From: Dugong dugon
Taxonomy: Eukaryota; Chordata; Mammalia; Sirenia; Dugongidae
Assembly (NCBI GenBank): GCA_030035585.1
Contig: CM057469.1
Location: 35,184,501-35,248,500 of the forward strand
DNA: 64,000 nucleotides
Reading direction: 5' to 3'
Under the pieces are notes generated by a model that was not told the origin of the DNA, made no database searches, and saw only the letters and a program-made list of their open reading frames with translations. Below, piece by piece: positions 10,442-21,520 of the stretch. The position numbers and the translations under genes are program-made. How positions within the stretch are numbered: position 1 is the stretch's first letter; each line of letters opens with the position of its first letter.

Positions 10442-11785
10442 TCAGTAGTTATTTTCCTTGTTTACTGTTGGTAGATTTGTTCGTTTCATCCTGCTTTTTT
10501 GTTTTATGTGGTTATGTCTGAGAAGGTGGGCTGTGTGTTCTTTGTTGTTTGTTCATCTGTGGGCACAGTAATTTTCACCTCCTTGTCCAATGGGCAGGGT
10601 CAGTCACTCAGGTATGGTACAGCAGGGCAGGTCCAGCTGAAGGGGATTTTCTGTGATGGGTTGTTAGTGGCACACACCAGGGCCGACAGTGCGGACCAGG
10701 AATCAGTGCAGGACAGGTTCCAATAGGCCTTGCCTGTGCTGTTTGGGATCGTGATGTTCAGCGCACTGTATAGGTAGGCAGGAAGGAGGAGGTAGATTGT
10801 GATGTGTGGAGCTAAGATGTGTATGGGAAAGATGAGAGAGAGGAGAGAGGAACAGGGGCCAAAAACATACACACAAATGAAAAAGAGTGCGAAGGGAGCT
10901 TGCTATTGGAGTGGAGAGATGAGAGACTGAGAAATGGGAGCAAAAAGAAAAAGGGTAAAAGAAAAAAATGAATAAATTGAGAAACTGGAAATGAAGAAAG
11001 ACAAAAAGGGAATCAGAGAAAGAAGAAAACAAAACAAAGAAACAAAAAAAAAAACCCCAAAACAAACAAACCAAAAAACAAGAAAAAAGAAATGCCCCAG
11101 TGATGTCCCTGTGTGTCTGCGCAGAGTAAAGGAGTAGCTTCCAAGCCGTGTGGTACTGCCCAGCTAGAAGGGGCTTCCAAGCTGAGAAAAGAGAAAGAAA
11201 ACAAACAAACAAATCAAAACAGAACAAATCAGAGCAAACAAACAAAAGCCCCAGGGATCCCACCAGCGTGGCGGCATGGTCCAGGAAGGAGTTTCCCAGT
11301 TGAGCAGTGTTTTGCCGCCTTTCAGGAAGAAGCAAAGATGGTGCACGGAGTCAGGTATTTGAGAGAAAGGAGGGGGAGATGGTGAGAGGTAAGGAAGAAC
11401 TCTAAAGAAATAGAAAAAAGCAACACCAGCAGACAACAAAAGGCACTCAGGGAGCCAGCCAGTGCAGGTGGGTGGAATCCAAGCGAAACCAGGTTGAACT
11501 GAACAGACACCTGGCCAAGAGACTGTGGCTGCAGGAAGCAGAGGAGGTTAAGTGGGAGTGAAGAAGGATGCGGGGGGTGGGAAAGCCTATATTGCTGGTT
11601 ACTGGTTATTCTGTCTCCTGCTGGAAGCTCCGTGAAGCTGCTTTCCCGTACCCCCTGTTTGCTGATCTCTGATAGGAGTCCAAGATGGCAGATCAGCGCT
11701 GTGGTAGCTGATAGGGAACCTCTGCATGTATCTTTCCTCACTTTTTGTTCTCGGTCAGTTTCTTATTTCTCTCGCCTGAGCTTGT
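10442..11785 (-). promoter_or_regulatory. L1 5'UTR (antisense copy)
   Basis: Matches the reverse of the sense 5'UTR at 44,240-45,720, including 'aagctccgtgaagctgcttt' and 'ccccctgtttgctgatctc'. It has A-rich spacers (T-rich in the sense strand of the element) near 10,920-11,090 and 11,185-11,250. L1 5'UTRs hold an internal RNA polymerase II promoter. Whether this one is still active cannot be judged from sequence. Confidence 0.7.
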
Positions 11786-12404
11786 TTCAACAAGCTGAAA
11801 ACTTTCACCTACCTAGAGACTAAGACAGTGCCTAGCTGAAGTCCAAGTAGGTAGTTAATGTGTGTGGAAGGATTTGTTGTGAGAGCAAAGCTTTGGCCTA
11901 AGTGACTAATGATGTGAGTCATGTTGGCAGCCCAATTCAGTTGAGGGTCAGGGGGTGACTAGGTGTATTATGCTGCGAGGAAAAAAAAACATGAGTTCTC
12001 CCAAAGGGAGTGATCAGACTTCTCAACAGCAACAGTGGATGCAAAAGACAATGAACTTCTATTTTTAAAGTACTGAAGCAAAAGAACTTTGGACTAAAAA
12101 ATTTATATTCAATTACATTTTCATTCAAAAGGAGGGCTTAGTAAGAAATATTCTTAGGCATATAAAGCCTCAAGTTCTCCTCATAAAGATACTACTTTTA
12201 CTATATATTAGGAAAAAGTCCTAAATAAGAGAAACATATCTAGGAGCTGCTGCAAGAGATGAGAAAATAAGAGTCATCAAATATTTTTGTGAATCTTCCA
12301 CTTTTTACCTATCTTTCCTCCAGAATTAGACAAGGATTGCCTCATATTCTCACCACCAAAAGCAACACGAGGATGAACTTCCTTGAAAACGTTCCCTTAT
12401 GGAA
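11786..12404. other. Unassigned DNA
   Basis: No recognised element. An A-run lies at 11,980-11,990. The start of this interval marks the 5' boundary of the antisense L1. Confidence 0.4.
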
Positions 12405-12905
12405 CTGTGTGTGAATGTCTTTGGGTTGATTATCCAGAAGTACAATTATTTCATCCTAAAGTCTGGGGATATTTATTTGGACTAAGTACTGTCATCTTGT
12501 TCTCTGCATAAGTCTCTAGTCTCCCATTTCTCTGGTTACTAATGAGTTTAAGTAACTTTTTATAACGCTTGTTGGCCCTTTGGATTTCCTCTTCCACAAA
12601 TTGCCTAGTCATATCCTTACCCATCTTTTGACTGGGGATTCCTATCTTCTTTTTGCTGTTGATTTGCAGGTGTTCCTTATATTAAATATTAGTCTTTTAT
12701 GGTTTTAGACATTTATATATCTTCTCCCAATATGTGATCTGTGTGTATACTTTATTTATGGTGTCCTTCATTGAACAGAGACCTAAAAATGACATAATCA
12801 AATTCATCAATTATTTTGCTCATGATCTGTGGGATTTGTGGAAGAGTCATTGTTTAAGAATTTCTTTCCCCAAGCATAGGTCACAGAGATAGCCTTTGGC
12901 ATTTT

Positions 12906-12979
12906 TGGTGTAACTCATTGCCATCAAGTTGATTCCAACTCACAGCAACCCTATAAGACAGAGTAGAACTGCCCCATGG
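12906..12979 (-). mobile_element. AfroSINE fragment (antisense)
   Basis: Only the 3' half is present: 'cattgccatcaagttgattc', 'tagaactgccccatgg'. The copy stops before the tRNA-like head. Confidence 0.85.
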
Positions 12980-13288
12980 AAGTTATAAATTTGGTTTCAG
13001 CATTTGGTTGTGAATCCATCTGCAATGTACTTTTTGCATTTACTGTTCAAAAAGAATCTGATTTTATTTTCCATATTGCAAGCCAGTTTTCTCAATGCCA
13101 TCCACTAAACTACTTGTCCTTTCCTTACTTACTTGTGCAGCTGCCTTTGCTGCATACACTTGGGTCTGTCTCTGGATTCCACGGTCTGGGAAATTTTTTT
13201 ATTACTTGAATTTGTAGTATTCTTCATAACCAGCAGAATAAATCTTCTGAGATACTAGAATAAGGTTTTTTAGTTTGAGAAACATAAA

Positions 13289-13441
13289 AACCCATTGCCA
13301 TCGAGTTGATTCTGACTCATAGTGACCCTATAGGACAGAGTAGAACTGCTCCATATGGTTTCCAAGGAGCAGCTGGTGGATTTGAACTGATGGCCTTTTG
13401 GTTAGCAGCTGATCTCAACCACTGTGCCACCAGGGTTGGCA
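13289..13441 (-). mobile_element. AfroSINE (antisense)
   Basis: A nearly complete copy reading from 'acccattgccatcgagttg' through 'gatttgaactgatggcc' to 'actgtgccaccaggg'. It is inserted in the old antisense L1. Confidence 0.9.
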
Positions 13442-13807
13442 CCAGATCCAGATTAATTTTTTATTGGGTTTGCATTTAATCTACAGATAAACTTGGAGTT
13501 TGCTATCTTTATAATAGTAAGTCCTTATATCCAAGATAATGAAATGTTTCTCCATTTCTTCAGATAATCTTCTAGAAATCATTGTATTCTTGGGTAAGTT
13601 AATTTCTGATAACTTTTTTTGTTGCTGTTATTGAGAAAGAAATCTTTTTCTTTAATTGTGTTTTCTATTTGATTATTGCTTGTGAAGAAAAGTGGTCTTT
13701 ATTTTTGTGAAGTAATCTTGAATCCAGTAAACACATTAAATTCCTATTTATTCTAAGTGTTGGTCTGTATCTCTGTTTGTTTTTTTTACATAGATAATCA
13801 TAAAAAA

Positions 13808-13969
13808 GAAAACCAAACCTATTGCCATTGAGTCGATTCCAACTCCTAGTGACCCTATAGGACAGAGTAGAACTGCCCCATAGGGTTTCCAAGGAGCAAC
13901 TGGTGGATTTGAACTGCTGACCTTTTGGTTAGCAGCCGTAACTCTTAACCGCTGGGGCACTAAGGCTCC
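13808..13969 (-). mobile_element. AfroSINE (antisense) with target duplication
   Basis: A complete copy from 'aaccaaacctattgccattg' to 'gggcactaaggctcc'. The flanks 'tagataatcat' (13,791-13,801) and 'tagataaccat' (13,970-13,980) form an 11-base target duplication with one mismatch. Confidence 0.92.
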
Positions 13970-14385
13970 TAGATAACCATATAACCTGAAAATCAGGAGT
14001 TTTATCTCTTTTCTTCCAATTCTTACATCTCTTTATTTCTTTTTTTCTTGGTAACGTTCACCAGCACCTCTAACACTGTGTAAAATAGTAGCTTTTGTAG
14101 ACAGCATCCTTGTATTATGCTCTGTTTTTAAAGGAATGTGTCTAAAGTTTCTTCATTAACCACAATGTTTGTTCTAGGTTTTTGGTATATAAAGTTTACC
14201 AAGCCAAAGAATTTTCTGTCTATTCCTAGTTTACTAAGATTATTATTTTTTAATTATAAATAAGTGTTGGATAATCCTTGTCTGCTTTTAGAATCAAGGT
14301 TACACTAGGCTCATAAAAATGTGTTGGGCAAAACTTTCTCTTTCAATTATCTGCAACTGTGTATAGAAAACAGAAATTAAACAGA

Positions 14386-14980
14386 AAATCAGTGTTCCTT
14401 TCCAATATGAAGAGTTCCACTCTTTGGAGGGACACAGATTTCATTACCTTTCCAGCCGAAAAAAAGACTTGTCTGCTTCAGATTCAGCATTGATTTTAGT
14501 TTGGTGTTTCTGCCTTGGTAAGAGGGTGTTTGATCTTTTCAACCATTGTAGGGCTGAAAATGGATAAGACCCTTACTGAAAGAAGAATCTGCTACTACTA
14601 TTCAAACTCAGTTTCATTTCTTTAGTAGTATAAGCAGTGGAAACGAATTCCAAAGGTACCTTTTGGTAAGGTAATTAGTTTTACTTCTTTGTTGTCTTTG
14701 AGCTTAATTACCCAGAGGGTTACAGGTAAGAAATAGAGGTGAGCATATAAGAAAATTGAGTGGGTTAAGTTGTATTTGTCAAAATGCCATCAGGGAAACA
14801 AAGACGGTTGAGTGAAAATGTTTGAAGGAGAAGTATGGAAATGTTTGGGTTAAGCATTCTGAATTCCCCAGTGTCTCATCAAAACCAAGTAGGGTCTCAT
14901 GAAGAGCAAGGGATAGTTAAATGACTCTGATGATTGAGTTTCTAGTTTTAAGTCAGATTTACCCTCTGCAAATTTCCATT
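14386..14980. other. Unassigned DNA upstream of the RTE copy
   Basis: No match to any other copy in the window. It could include RTE 5' sequence, because the second RTE copy begins at the equivalent of about 14,981. Without another copy this cannot be decided. Confidence 0.35.
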
Positions 14981-14994
14981 AATAGTCAGAAGGT

Positions 14995-17990
14995 GGAATG
15001 TACAGAGTATGAATCAAGGAAAATTGGGAGCTGTCAAAAATGAAATGGAATGCTTGAAGATTCCTAGGCATTAGTGAGCTGAAATGGACTTGTACTGGCC
15101 ATTTTGAATCATACAGTCACGTGATCTACTATGCAAGGAGTGACAAATCGAAAAGTAACAACATCATAACATTCATTATCAAAAAGTACATTTCAAGATC
15201 AATCCTGAAGTACAGCACTGTCAGTGATAGGGTAACATCCATATGCCTATAAGGAAGTCCAGTTAATATGACTATTACTCAAATTTATATATCAACTACT
15301 AATGCAAAAGATGAATAAATTGAAGATTTTTACCAACTTCCACAGTTTGAAATTGATCAAACATGCAATCAGGATACATTGATAATTACTGGTGATTGGA
15401 ATGCGAAGGAAACGAAGAAGCGTCAGCAGTTGGAAAACAGGGCCTTGGTGATAGACACAATGTGGGAAATCACACGATAGAATTTTACAAGACCAACGAC
15501 TTATTCATTGCAAATACCTTTTTTCAACAGCATAATTGGTGACTATACACGTGGACCTCACCAGGTGGAACACACAGGCATCAAACCAACTACTGTATTT
15601 TTATGCAAATTATGCACCTCTTCTACTTTTGCCAGCCACTCTGTCCCCTCACAAGATAATTTTGTAAGTGCCCCATGCCAATTTTTTTATATGTTTCTGT
15701 AAAAAAAAAATTTAGCATAGCGTGCTTATGACATGTAAAAAAAACTGGCATAGAGCACTTATGAAAATACCTCGAAGTGAGAGGGAGCAGTTGGCAGACA
15801 AACATAGAAAGTATGCATTATTTGCATAAAAATATGGTACATCTGTGGAAAGAGACAATGGAGAAGTTTAATATCATCAGTCAAAACAAGGCAGGGACTG
15901 ACGGCAGAACAGACCATCAATTGCACATATGAAAGTTCAAGTTGAAGCTGAAAAAAATTAAACCAAGTCCACAAAAACCAAAGTATGACCTTGAGTATAT
16001 CTCAACTGAATCTGTAGACCATCTCAAGAACAGATTTGATGCATCGAACACTCATGACCGAAGACCAGACAAGTTGTGCGATGACATCAAGGACATCATA
16101 GATGAAGAAAGCAAAAGGTCATTAAAAAGAAAAGGAAAAAAAAGATCAAAATGGATGTTTTTAACTTTAACTCTAAAACTTGCTCTTGAACGTACAGTAG
16201 CTACATACTTGAATGTAGAGTAGCTAAAGCAAATGGAAGAAATGACGAAGTAAAAGAGCTGAACAGAAGATTTCAAAGGGTGGCTTGAGAAGACAAAGTA
16301 AAGCATTATAATGAAATGTGCAAAGACCTGGAGTCAGAAAATCAAAAGAGAAGAACACAGCATTTCTCAAACTGAAAGAACTGAAGAAAAAATTCAAGCC
16401 TCGAGTTGCAATATTGAAGGATTCTATGGGCAAAAAATTGAACAATATAGGAAGCATCAAAAGAAGATGCAAAGAATACACTGTAACCATACCAAAAAGA
16501 AATGGTCAATGTTAAGCCATTTAAGAGGTAGCACATGATCAAGAACTGATGGTACTGAAGGAAGAAGTCCAAGCTGCCCTGAAAGCAATGGTGAAAAACA
16601 AGGCTCCAGGAACTGACGGAATACCAATTGAGATGTTTCAACAAACAGATGCAACACTGGAAACACTCACTCATCTATGCCAAGAAATTGGGAAGACAGC
16701 TACCTGGCCAACTGACTGGAAGAGATTCATATTCTTGCCCATTCCAAAGAAAGGTGATCCAATAGAACGCAGAAATTATCAAACAATATCATTAATATCA
16801 CACACAAGGAAAATTTTGCTGAAGATAATTTAAAAAAATGTTGCAGCAGTACATCGACAAGTAACTTAATTGTCAAAAATTCAGACTGGACTCAGAAGAG
16901 GACATGGTATGAGGGATATCATTGCTGATGTCAGATGGATCTCAGCTAAAAGCAAAGAATACCAGAAAGAGGTTTACCTGTGTTTTATTAACTATGCAAA
17001 GGCATTCGACTGTGTGGATCATAACAAATTTTGGATAACGTTGCAAAGAATGAGAATTCCAGAACACATAATTGTGCTCATGAGGAACCTGTACATAGAG
17101 CAAGAGGCAGTCGTTCAAACAGAACAGAGGATACTGCATAGTTTAAAGTCCGAAAAGGTTTGGGTCAGGGTTATATCCTTTCACCATACATATTCAGTCT
17201 GTATGCTGAGCAAATAATCCAAGAAGCTGGAGTATATGAAGAAGACCGTGGCATCAGGGTTGGTGGAAGACTCATTATAACCTGCCATATGCAGGTGACA
17301 CAACCTTCCTTGCTGAAAGTGAAGAGGACTTGAAGCACTTGTTGCTGAAGATCAGACTATAGCCTTCAGGATAGATGGCATCTCAACATAAAGAAAACAA
17401 AAATCCTCACAACTGGATCAATAAGCAACCCCATGATAAACAGAGGAAAGACTGAAGTTGTCAAGGATTTCATTTTTCTTGGATCCACAATCAATGGCCA
17501 TGGAAGCAGCAGTCAGGTAATCAAACGATATATTGTGATTGGCAAATCTGCTGCAGAAGACTTCTTTAAAGTGTTGAAAAGCAAAGATGTCACTTTAAGG
17601 ACTAAGGTGTGCCTGACCCAAGCCATGGTATTTTCAATCACCTCATATGCATGTGAAAGCTGGACAATGGTTAAGGAAGACAGAAGAAGAATTGATGCCT
17701 TTGAATTATGGCATTGGCAAAGAATATTGAATATATCACGGACTGCCAGAAGAACAAACAAGTCTGTCTTGGAAGAAGTACAGCCAGAGTGCTCTGTGGA
17801 AGCAAGGATTGTGAGACCTCTTCTCAAGTACTGTGGACATGTTCTCAGGAGCGCATCATGCTTGGTAAGGTAGAGGGTCATCAAAAAAGAAAAGAAAAAA
17901 AAAGCCATTGACACAGTGGCTACAACAATGTGCTCAAACATAGCAATGACTGTGAGGATAGTGCAGGACCAGGCAATGTTTCGTTCTGTT
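14995..17990 (+). pseudogene. RTE endonuclease/reverse transcriptase ORF, broken
   Basis: The RTE polyprotein nicks target DNA with an APE-type endonuclease and copies its RNA in place (target-primed reverse transcription). Visible RT pieces are the motif-1/2 region at 16,549-16,833 ('NKAPGTDGIPIEMFQQ', 'FLPIPKKGDPIERRNYQTIS') and motif A at 16,870-17,217 ('CFINYAKAFDCVDH'). The motif-A Asp expected after 'CFI' is Asn. The YADD box at 17,288-17,299 reads Y-A-G-D. A C-terminal stretch is open at 17,433-17,873 ('ITSYACESWTMVKEDRRR'). Several frameshifts and stops separate these pieces, so the gene is dead. Confidence 0.88.
15593..15837. mobile_element. Palindromic MITE with TA duplication, inside RTE
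   Basis: This block is absent from the second RTE copy, which reads straight across (near 26,800). Its ends are inverted: 'tatttttatgcaaattatgc' on the left, and the right end reversed reads 'tatttttatgcaaataatgc'. Flanking TA (15,591-15,592 and 15,838-15,839) is the expected Tc1/mariner-type target duplication. Inside, 'aagtgccccatgccaattt' and the reverse of 'aactggcatagagcactt' also pair, so the element can fold into a long hairpin. It carries no ORF. Family unknown to me. Confidence 0.75.
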
Positions 17991-18055
17991 GTACACAGGG
18001 TCGCTATGAGCCAGAAGAGATTCAATGGCATCTAACAAAAACAACAAGGTGGGTT

Positions 18056-19588
18056 TGGCCTGATGGTGGGAATTTATGGAGCAATTGGCTGGAAGAAGGC
18101 AGAAGCCAAAAGGCAGAGACATTTCACTTGTTGGGTGCAATTTACTTTTCCCTATTGTCCCCCCCCCCAGTAAACATCAAGAACTCTCAGATTTTAGCAC
18201 AGCATTAAACAATATCAAAATCAAGATTTAGGACACTTTCAAAGTTTCTTTTTTTCTGTTTGCTGCCAGCTCATGACTACATCAGAAATTGTCATCATCA
18301 TGAAGTATTTGCTAAGTTAGCACCTACATAACCCAGGCAGTAACAACACAAAGAACCATACAACGTGATCTCTGCCACATCATAGCTGAAAAATCCAAAG
18401 GAAGTCCAAGCAATGGAAGACCATACTGCTTTCGGATGTTAGTCTTCCAGAATTCTTCTTTTGAAAATATCCAGGATCCAATTTGCAGGAATTTTCAGAT
18501 TCCCCTTTTTTATACTGAGGTTGCAGAAAGAATTCCAAAAATAGTTAGGACTCCCACAGATATGAAGATAAAACTCAGCATCTCGATTCTGGCCTCAAAA
18601 GACAAGGCACGTTACATCAGTTTGCTCACCCAAATCTATACCACATACATAATTAAATGAACAAAAAGCCCCATTCCCATAAGCGTTCATGAGTCGGGGC
18701 TCATTCTTCCATGTGGCAGTCTGAAACTGAATGAAGCTGCATGCTCACAGACAGTGATGTTGAGGCGAGTTTAGGAGTGAGTGGCTAATTTTAGGTCAGG
18801 TTTCCTATGTAATATCCTGGTCGTATCCCTCTTTGATCTCCACCCCTTTTCTCTCCCTACTCCTACCATCCAGGTAATGATTTCTACCACAGCAGAAATG
18901 GGAAAGGGAGGGGAGAGGCTGAAGAAAGAGTTTCTTTAGGTCATTGCCAGCCCTGCTGAGGCAATAAACCCAGAGTAAGTTTCTCATACCTACAAATCAT
19001 TATGCAATGCTGCAGGATTTGCGCCCTTGTCAATTGCCCATACTTGTCTCTGGTATCTAGAACTGCAAGTGGAACCTGGCCTCATTCTTTGGAACTGCTT
19101 GTGGTGTTCCCTAAGCCTGACAGAGACAGGAAATAGGCAGGAAGAGATTGGTCCTATTAGTAAGAGGGAAAGTAACTAAATATGTATGTTTAAATCCTGT
19201 GTCTATAAAATTCCTACAATCCTTGCTTCAACAAGCTTAAATGAGAGGGGCTACATAAAAGAACTTGGAAATAGTAAGCCTATATGTGGAAGGTAAGGTT
19301 ATTTTTCCACCATCCATCTGTCAGTTTGTTGTACAGTGGTGGCTTGCATGATGCTGAAACTATGCCACTGGTATTTCAAACACAAGCACGGTTACCCATG
19401 GTGGAGAGGTGTCAGTGGGGCTTCCAGACTGCATAACCAGAAGACCAGCCTCAAATGATAAATATTACACTATAGTCAAGATATCAGTGCTTTTTACAGA
19501 TCAGAGCTCACTAAACATTTATCAAGTAATTGAATGAGTGTAGGAGTCAGGGATATCCTGACTCAGGAGCTTGCAAAGTAAGAAAGGC
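18056..19588. other. Unassigned DNA
   Basis: About 1.5 kb with no repeat I recognise and no supported exon. It has a C-run at about 18,161-18,168. Confidence 0.4.
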
Positions 19589-19853
19589 CTGACGATCTGA
19601 TTCTGAAAATCAGCCGATGAAAACCCTGTGGATCACAGCAGAATATCATTCAATGTACTGCTGGAAGATGAGCCCCCTAGCTAGGAAGGTACTTAAAATA
19701 CACAGTGGCCTCAACAATGTACTTGAGTACAGCAAAGATCATGAAGATGGTATAGGACCGGGCAGCATTTCATTCTGGTTTACATGGGGTCTCCATGAGT
19801 CAGAGCCGACTCAAAGATAGCTAACGATAACAACTAACAAGGTTATTTTTATC
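19589..19853 (+). mobile_element. Short non-autonomous element: AfroSINE-like front, RTE 3' end
   Basis: The front half ('gacgatctgattctgaaa', 'cagccgatgaaaaccctgtg') matches the middle module of the long AfroSINEs at 30,317 and 35,759. After 'gaagatgagccccctagc' it switches to RTE 3' sequence: 'cagtggcctcaacaatg', 'gaccgggcagcatttcattc', 'ggtctccatgagtcagagc', then 'cgataacaactaacaa'. In complete RTE copies that 3' block follows the RT gene (for example 28,575-28,706). Confidence 0.75.
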
Positions 19854-19859
19854 TTGTGG

Positions 19860-20280
19860 TTACTTTGCAAGCTTCCTTTGTCATTAATTCTCAGAATGAA
19901 AATTATCTTTGCTCCACATCACAGACGGGAAAACAAAGCGTGAAAAGCTAAACTTAGCAATATGTTGAGGGTCAGGTGTTTAATGGGTTTCCCATCCCTG
20001 AGTCCCACACTCATTCAACTACTCAATAAATATTTAGTGAGCCCTGATCCGTAAAAAGCACTGATATCTTGACAACAGTGTAGTAGTTTTCAGTTGAAGC
20101 TGGTCTTGTGGTTATATGGTATTATTTTCGCTTTCCTTTTCCCACTGAGAATTCCTTCAGACACTTCCAGTAGAAGGTGGAGAGTTTTCCCACAGTTACA
20201 CAGTGTGAAACAGAAACAGACTCAGGATTTGAACTCAGCTGCCTTAACTCCTCTCTCTACCTGGTCATTCTGCAGCTAAT
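19860..20280 (-). mobile_element. MIR-class relics (antisense), degraded
   Basis: Pieces such as 'cagacgggaaaacaaag', 'ctcaataaatatttagtgag' and 'acagactcaggatttgaac' resemble reversed MIR/L2 blocks. They are scattered and diverged, so exact borders are uncertain. Confidence 0.5.
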
Positions 20281-20639
20281 TGTGATCTTAGAGCACCAAA
20301 ACTCTTAGGCACTTCTAACGAGTGCATCCCTATTAACAAATTTGGCTATAGATTTTTTTTTTCTTCCCTTTTCCCTCCTTTCATTATCTTCCTTTTTTTT
20401 AACCTAGATATAACATAAATTTGTCAGCCAAATTATGACAAATCCTCATAGCAAACAGTCTACCCAGTTCACAAACTCAGCAGACAAAATGTAATAAATT
20501 TACTCACAACCTTATTACCTAGTCTTAAAAATCCAATTGTTGAAAATTAATATAAAACTTAAAAAAGTACAGTTTGCATTTGCCTCAACCTCATTCTGTG
20601 AAGGAGTTGTATCCGTTCTCTGGTATTAATGACTCATAT
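20281..20639. other. Unassigned, T-rich at 20,350-20,400
   Basis: No gene or repeat identified. Two T-runs near 20,354 and 20,391 flank a pyrimidine-rich stretch. Confidence 0.4.
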
Positions 20640-20845
20640 TTGAACATAATGAACTTATGTTGCAAAATACTTTCACACACATCTCATTTGAGTACTTCCC
20701 ATAGCCCTTTGAGGACTGCAAGGCAAGGCAGAATAATTCTTGCCATTTTTCAGATCAAAAAGATGTGGAACTTGGTGATTGATGATCCAAGATCACACAA
20801 GTACTATTGGGGAAATCCAAGTCTTCTTATACTACTAATGTATTT
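20640..20845 (-). mobile_element. MIR-like relic (antisense)
   Basis: 'acacatctcatttgagtact', 'cttgccatttttcagatc' and 'gatccaagatcacacaag' match the order of reversed MIR blocks (cattttacagatgag, caaggtcacacag). Confidence 0.6.
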
Positions 20846-21004
20846 CTGAGGAATTAGGTTGCATTAAACAAAACTGAAGTTGCTTATATAACACACAAAG
20901 CAGAGCCATGTGTTGCAGGCACAAGTAGTAGAAATATTTTGATACACCATTTTCTCTTCATTGAGACCAACTTGACCAACCGTGAGCAAAAGTGAAACAT
21001 CTAG

Positions 21005-21520
21005 TGTTATGGATTGAATTTTGTCTCCCCAAAATTCTTGTCAACTTGGCTAGGTCATGATTCCCAATATTGTGTGATTGTCCACCATTTTGTCATCTGA
21101 TATGACTTTCCTATGTTGTAAATCCTACCTCTATGATGTTAATGAGGCAGAATTAGAGGCAGTTATGTTAATGAGGCAGGTCTCAGTCTACAAGATTAGG
21201 TAGTGTCTTAAATCAATCTCTTTTGAGATATAAAAGAGAGAAGCAAGCAGAGAGATGGGGACCTGATACCACCAAGAAACAAGAGCTAGTAGAATAGCAC
21301 TTCCTTTGGACCCAGGGTCCCTGTGCTGAGAAGCTCCTCGACCAGGGAAGATTGATGACAAGGACCTTCCCTCAGAGCTGACAGAGACAGAAAGCCTTCT
21401 CCTCTAGCTGGCATCCTGAATTTGGACTTCTAGCCTTCTAGACTGTAAGAATAAGTTTCTCTTTGTTAAAGCCATCTATTTGTGGTATTTCTGTTATAGC
21501 AGTACTAGATAACTAAGACA
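21005..21520 (+). mobile_element. Solo LTR, MaLR/ERVL-like, complete (516 bp)
   Basis: It begins 'tgttatggattgaatt' and ends 'aactaagaca', the TG...CA ends of an LTR. It has an 'aataag' A-signal-like hexamer near 21,450. The flanks 'tctag' (21,000-21,004) and 'tctac' (21,521-21,525) are a near-perfect 5-base target duplication. The same LTR lies in the opposite orientation at 61,163-61,679. There is no internal proviral sequence on either side, so the provirus has recombined away or only the LTR remains. Confidence 0.85.

Larger units (their letters stand above)
7735..11785 (-). mobile_element. Antisense L1 with large ORF2 deletion
   Basis: Read on the minus strand, the element has a 5'UTR (about 11,785-10,442), ORF1 (10,441-9,383), the inter-ORF region (9,382-8,966), a short ORF2 C-terminal remnant (about 8,965-8,690) and the 3'UTR (to 7,735). 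At 8,965/8,966 the sequence jumps from the ORF2 end to just upstream of ORF2, so about 3.5 kb is missing compared with the full-length L1 at 44,089. Relative to that copy the first ~150 bases of the 5'UTR are also absent. Confidence 0.88.
12405..14385 (-). mobile_element. Old L1 (L1M-type) ORF2 region, antisense, with three AfroSINEs
   Basis: The diverged reverse strand of L1 ORF2 is recognisable by blocks such as 'tgaacagagacctaaaaatg', 'ctttccccaagcatagg', 'ggtttgcatttaatctacag', 'gtaagtccttatatccaag' and 'ggttacactaggctcataaa'. It is interrupted at 12,906, 13,289 and 13,808 by antisense AfroSINEs. No frame survives. Boundaries are approximate because of divergence. Confidence 0.65.
14981..18055 (+). 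mobile_element. RTE-clade (BovB-like) LINE, longest copy in window
   Basis: About 3.07 kb, including a 245-base foreign insertion at 15,593-15,837. It covers the endonuclease region (15,000-15,560), linker (15,840-16,540), reverse transcriptase (16,549-17,300) and C-terminal region (17,433-17,990), and ends in 'gtcgctatgagccag' plus an A/C-rich tail. Five other pieces of the same LINE occur at 25,561, 26,166, 39,715, 42,593 and 56,589. Confidence 0.92.

Noticed and set aside
10703-11335. Long open frame (about 210 codons, minus strand) rich in Phe/Leu/Ser
   Set aside because: It lies in the antisense L1 5'UTR. The composition follows the T-rich spacers of that UTR and there is no domain.
17513-18031. 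Minus-strand open frame of 172 codons opposite the RTE
   Set aside because: A shadow of the sense RTE C-terminal coding region. The plus strand carries the recognisable protein.
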